This document shows, piece after piece, positions 61,037 through 64,000 of a stretch of DNA of 64,000 nt. Where the stretch lies: positions 62,001 through 126,000 of the forward strand of contig NZ_FNHZ01000002.1 of the NCBI RefSeq assembly GCF_900103815.1, read 5' to 3'. A program made the translations under genes and the position numbers. The first letter of the stretch is position 1, and every line of letters starts with the position of its first letter. This DNA comes from Lachnospira pectinoschiza. Its GTDB lineage: Bacteria; Bacillota; Clostridia; Lachnospirales; Lachnospiraceae. The notes beneath the pieces were generated by a model that worked only from the letters and a program-made list of their open reading frames with translations, was not told the DNA's origin and searched no databases.

Positions 61037-63770
61037 TTATATTTTAAGTATTATTAAATCAAGAATCTTTCCTGTAGTTTTAATCTTTATTATTTTAATT
61101 TGTGTTCTTGTAAACAGATTGTTTAGTTTACAGATTATGAATGGATCAAGTTATGCTACTAATCTTAATAGTTCCATTCAAAAGAAGATGAGTGTAACTG
61201 CAACTAGAGGTAGAATTTTTGATAAGAATGGTGTATTGCTTGCTTATAATGATTTAGCGTACGCTGTAACAATTAGTGATAGCGGTACATATTCTAGTAA
61301 TGATGTTAAAAATGCTACAATTAATGAAAGTATAGATAAGACTTTAAATATTATTGAAGAGAATGGTGATACATATTCTAACGATTTTCCAATCATTTAT
61401 GAAAATGGCACATACTCTTATAATATTGAGTCAACTACACTTTTAAGATTTATTAGAGATAGCTACGGTGTTAGTAGTATTGCAGAATTAACTGATGAAC
61501 AAAAGGATGTTTCAGCAGAGGAATTATTTAATTATTATCTTGATAAATACGCTGTTTCTCTTGATGACTACTCAGTTGAGCATGCTTTAATGATTGTAAA
61601 TTTAAGACGTTATATGTCAGCTAATTCATATAACAGATACTTATCTTTTACAATCGCTAATGAAGTTTCAGATGCTACAATGGCAGCTATTTTAGAGAAT
61701 TCTGGAGATTTAGTAGGTGTTCAGGTAGAAGAGAAGTATATTAGAAGATACACTTATGGAAAATATATGTCACAGATTCTTGGCTACACAGGTACGGTTT
61801 CTTCTTCAGAGCTTGAAGAGCTTGGAGATTCTTATGAAAGTAATGATGTAGTTGGTAAGTCTGGTATTGAGTCTTCTATGGAAAGCGTTTTAGCTGGTAC
61901 TAAGGGCTCTCAGACAGTTTATGTTGATACTGTTGGCCGAATTACTGAAGTGATTTCAGAGGAAGAGGCAACAGCTGGTTACGATGTATATTTGACTATT
62001 GATGTAAATCTTCAAAAGACTATCTATGATGATATTGAAGATGAGCTTGTAACAATTCTTGCAAGTCACCTTACATCTGGCTCTACAAAATATACTTATG
62101 ACTCTGACGGTGATGTAGATGATATTTATATTACAGCCCAAGAGGTTTATTATGCATTTATTGATAACAATTTGTTGTCTTTAAGCCAGATAGCAAGTTC
62201 AGATAGTTCGGTAGCTCAAAGCGTTTATCAGTCTTTCTTAGCTAAGAAGAGTGAAGTTCTTGACTGGGTTAAGGAGGAATTGGTTTCTGGTAATACAGGC
62301 TATAGTTCTTTGACTTCTGAACAGCAGGTTTACATTTGGTACATTTACACCTTACTTAAAACTGAAGGTATTTTTGATACTTCAAATGTAGACACATCAG
62401 ATGAGACTTATGCAAACTGGACAGGTACGGATAGTACTGTAAGTTTACAGACACTCCTTACATATGGTATTTCTCAAAACTGGATTGATATGTCATCTCT
62501 TACAGATGAGCAGTATACTTCTTTACAGGAGTCCTACGATGTTTTAGTCGACTATATCATTTCTGCACTTGATACAGATTCTTCATTTTTTAAGAAAATC
62601 TACAAATACCTTATAGAGGATGGCTCGGTTTCAGGTTCACAGCTCTGCATTCTTTTATATGAGCAGGGTTATCTTGATCCTAATGCTGAGAATTCAAAGT
62701 ACACAGAGCTTGTAAACGGTAGCATGGGTGCTTATGAATTTATAAATTATGTAATCACTAATAAGATTATTACACCGGGTGAGTTAGCGCTTGAGCCTTG
62801 TTCTGGTTCAGCAGTAGTAACAGATCCAAACTCTGGTGATATCCTAGCTTTGGTTTCTTATCCAAGTTATGATAACAACAAGTTATCTGGTTCTATTGAT
62901 GCGACTTACTATAGTCAGTTGGTTTCAGATAATGCTAGTCCGCTTCTTAATAGAGCGACTCAGTCATTTATTGCGCCAGGTTCAACATATAAGCCTTGTT
63001 CAGCAATTGCTGGTTTAAGTACTGGTATTATTTCTACATCAACAGGCTTTTATTGTTCTGGTTCTTTTGATTTGGTTACTCCATCTCCTAAGTGTTGGAA
63101 AACTTCAGGACATGGTACTGAAACAGTAACAACTGCCATTAGAGATTCATGTAACGTTTATTTTTATAATGTTGGTTATCAGTTGGCTATGAAAAATGGA
63201 TCTTACAACAGTACCTATGGCACAAGCATTTTACAAAACTACTCAGATATGCTAGGTCTTTCAACAACGGTGGGTGTTGAGATTGAAGAGGGTACACCAC
63301 AGGCTTCAACAACTAATGCTATTGCATCTGCAATTGGACAGGGTACTCACAAGTATTCAACTCTAAATCTTGCTCGTTATGTAACAACTCTTGCAACATC
63401 TGGTACTGTTTATAATTTAACTTTAATTGATAAGATTACAGATTCTGATGGAAATGTAATCGAGGACAATTCAGCAGAGGTTAACAACCAGGTTGAGCTT
63501 GATTCAAGTATTTGGGATGCAGTTCATACTGGTATGCAGCTTGCCGGTTCTACTTATTCAGCAGTTAATGCACTTAACTTAAAGATTGCTGCAAAAACTG
63601 GTACAGCGCAGGAAAAAACAACTTCTCCTGACCACGCTCAGATGATAAGTTACGCACCTTATGATAATCCTGAGGTTTGCGTGGCAGTTACAATTCAAAA
63701 TGGTTATACTTCATCTAATGCCATTGCGTTATCGGCTGAGATTTATAAGTGTTACTATGGAGTGGAGTAA
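61020..63770 (+). CDS. mrdA: penicillin-binding protein 2 (elongation transpeptidase), long form
   Basis: Class B transpeptidase working with RodA in lateral wall synthesis. The 916-residue protein has one membrane helix (about 12-36), the RGRIFDKNGVLLAYND segment of the dimerisation domain, and catalytic motifs S-T-Y-K (Ser about 656), S-C-N (about 710) and K-T-G-T (about 859). It is far longer than the usual 600-700 residues: about 350-590 is an insert rich in Ser, Asp, Tyr between the dimerisation and transpeptidase domains. It overlaps mreD by 17 bases with AAAGGGGC as binding site. The cognate rodA is beyond the window or is the SEDS gene at 16.9 kb. Confidence 0.93.
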   Translation: MKEVFDYILSIIKSRIFPVVLIFIILICVLVNRLFSLQIMNGSSYATNLNSSIQKKMSVTATRGRIFDKNGVLLAYNDLAYAVTISDSGTYSSNDVKNATINESIDKTLNIIEENGDTYSNDFPIIYENGTYSYNIESTTLLRFIRDSYGVSSIAELTDEQKDVSAEELFNYYLDKYAVSLDDYSVEHALMIVNLRRYMSANSYNRYLSFTIANEVSDATMAAILENSGDLVGVQVEEKYIRRYTYGKYMSQILGYTGTVSSSELEELGDSYESNDVVGKSGIESSMESVLAGTKGSQTVYVDTVGRITEVISEEEATAGYDVYLTIDVNLQKTIYDDIEDELVTILASHLTSGSTKYTYDSDGDVDDIYITAQEVYYAFIDNNLLSLSQIASSDSSVAQSVYQSFLAKKSEVLDWVKEELVSGNTGYSSLTSEQQVYIWYIYTLLKTEGIFDTSNVDTSDETYANWTGTDSTVSLQTLLTYGISQNWIDMSSLTDEQYTSLQESYDVLVDYIISALDTDSSFFKKIYKYLIEDGSVSGSQLCILLYEQGYLDPNAENSKYTELVNGSMGAYEFINYVITNKIITPGELALEPCSGSAVVTDPNSGDILALVSYPSYDNNKLSGSIDATYYSQLVSDNASPLLNRATQSFIAPGSTYKPCSAIAGLSTGIISTSTGFYCSGSFDLVTPSPKCWKTSGHGTETVTTAIRDSCNVYFYNVGYQLAMKNGSYNSTYGTSILQNYSDMLGLSTTVGVEIEEGTPQASTTNAIASAIGQGTHKYSTLNLARYVTTLATSGTVYNLTLIDKITDSDGNVIEDNSAEVNNQVELDSSIWDAVHTGMQLAGSTYSAVNALNLKIAAKTGTAQEKTTSPDHAQMISYAPYDNPEVCVAVTIQNGYTSSNAIALSAEIYKCYYGVE

Positions 63771-63806
63771 ACATACGAAGTATAAAATATATAAAACTTT
63801 AAAAGA

Positions 63807-63848
63807 TTATAAATTAGCTGGGAGACTGGCTAATTTATAATTTTTTTT
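63807..63848 (+). terminator. intrinsic terminator of the mreBCD-mrdA set
   Basis: TTATAAATTAGC (63807-63818) pairs perfectly with GCTAATTTATAA (63829-63840), followed by a run of T to 63848. Confidence 0.9.
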
Positions 63849-63917
63849 CTTAATTATTTTAAAAATCTATGGTTATTTAATGGTTTTTAGAATATAATAT
63901 TTAATTGTGGGGATTTA

Positions 63918-63971
63918 TTGATAACAGTTATTTTGCTTTTATTTGGCGCATTTGTTATCGTTTTGATCTAA
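63918..63971 (+). CDS. possible 17-residue hydrophobic mini-protein
   Basis: A TTG-initiated frame of 17 codons (MITVILLLFGAFVIVLI) follows GGGG at 63909-63912. It is entirely hydrophobic and lies between the mrdA terminator and the next gene, downstream of a TATAAT (63893-63898). It could be a membrane mini-protein or chance. Confidence 0.2.
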   Translation: MITVILLLFGAFVIVLI

Positions 63972-63992
63972 TATGATTTATGAGGTGAGACA

Positions 63993-64000
63993 TTGGATAA
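63993..64000 (+). CDS. start of the next gene, cut by the window edge
   Basis: TTG at 63993 is preceded by GAGGTGA (63982-63988) at normal spacing. Only two and two-thirds codons are visible. In related Clostridia minC or rodA often follows mrdA, but nothing here identifies the product. Confidence 0.35.

Noticed and set aside
1..64000. tRNA genes, rRNA genes, CRISPR arrays, prophage
   Set aside because: No cloverleaf-like segments, repeat-spacer arrays, integrase or phage genes were noticed in the intergenic stretches.

Overview
The window reads as core chromosome of a low-GC, anaerobic, Gram-positive member of the Clostridia, most likely Lachnospiraceae. This rests on AT-rich sequence with A+G-rich ribosome binding sites, a complete six-gene Rnf complex, GerW/YtfJ and YtfI-like sporulation-lineage proteins, several small conserved proteins of the kind seen in that family, and gene neighbourhoods typical of it (U32 peptidase-SEDS-PBP, mutS-mutL-miaA, mreBCD-mrdA). 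Family-level assignment is inference. Almost every gene is on the + strand, so this is probably one leading-strand arm. I see no rRNA, tRNA, CRISPR array, prophage or insertion sequence.

Layout. 1-2.3 kb: a chemotaxis methyltransferase (cheR) converging on a YprB-like exonuclease gene. 2.3-7.7 kb: rnfCDGEAB, with a leader carrying a terminator hairpin and a candidate Rex operator. 7.8-12 kb: a large YfhO-type membrane protein overlapping a DUF815-type AAA ATPase. 12-19.7 kb: ruvA-ruvB, zapA, a long U32 protein, then a SEDS glycosyltransferase and its penicillin-binding partner. 19.7-24.2 kb: the most accessory-looking part, with a PilZ protein, a lytic transglycosylase without a signal peptide, a short leucine-rich-repeat protein, a CAP-domain lipoprotein and an orphan antitoxin-like gene. 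24.4-29.5 kb: a lysA-like decarboxylase, two unrecognised conserved proteins, YtfI, GerW and L28. 29.6-34.3 kb: Asp23/YloU, FakA-like DAK2 kinase, recG, a small unknown. 34.3-40.9 kb: apt, deoD, a membrane-anchored MutS-like ATPase, a 52-residue membrane protein, alaS, rpsU. 40.9-48.1 kb: phoH, a ybeY-cdd gene fusion, two flavoproteins, proB and an unknown 413-residue protein. 48-57.8 kb: DUF896, 5-formyl-THF cyclo-ligase, miaB, mutS, mutL, miaA, a methionine gamma-lyase-like protein and a DUF4321 protein. 57.8-63.8 kb: radC, mreB, mreC, mreD, mrdA; the next gene just begins at the right edge.

Themes. The genes serve housekeeping: redox-coupled ion pumping, DNA repair and recombination, tRNA and ribosome maturation, purine salvage, and cell-wall elongation and division. 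I found no single obvious new multi-gene system. What stands out is regulatory architecture and gene fusion: intrinsic-terminator-like hairpins repeatedly sit 15-45 nt before the next gene's start codon with no room for a promoter; several promoters carry dyad operators; and YbeY is fused in frame to cytidine deaminase.
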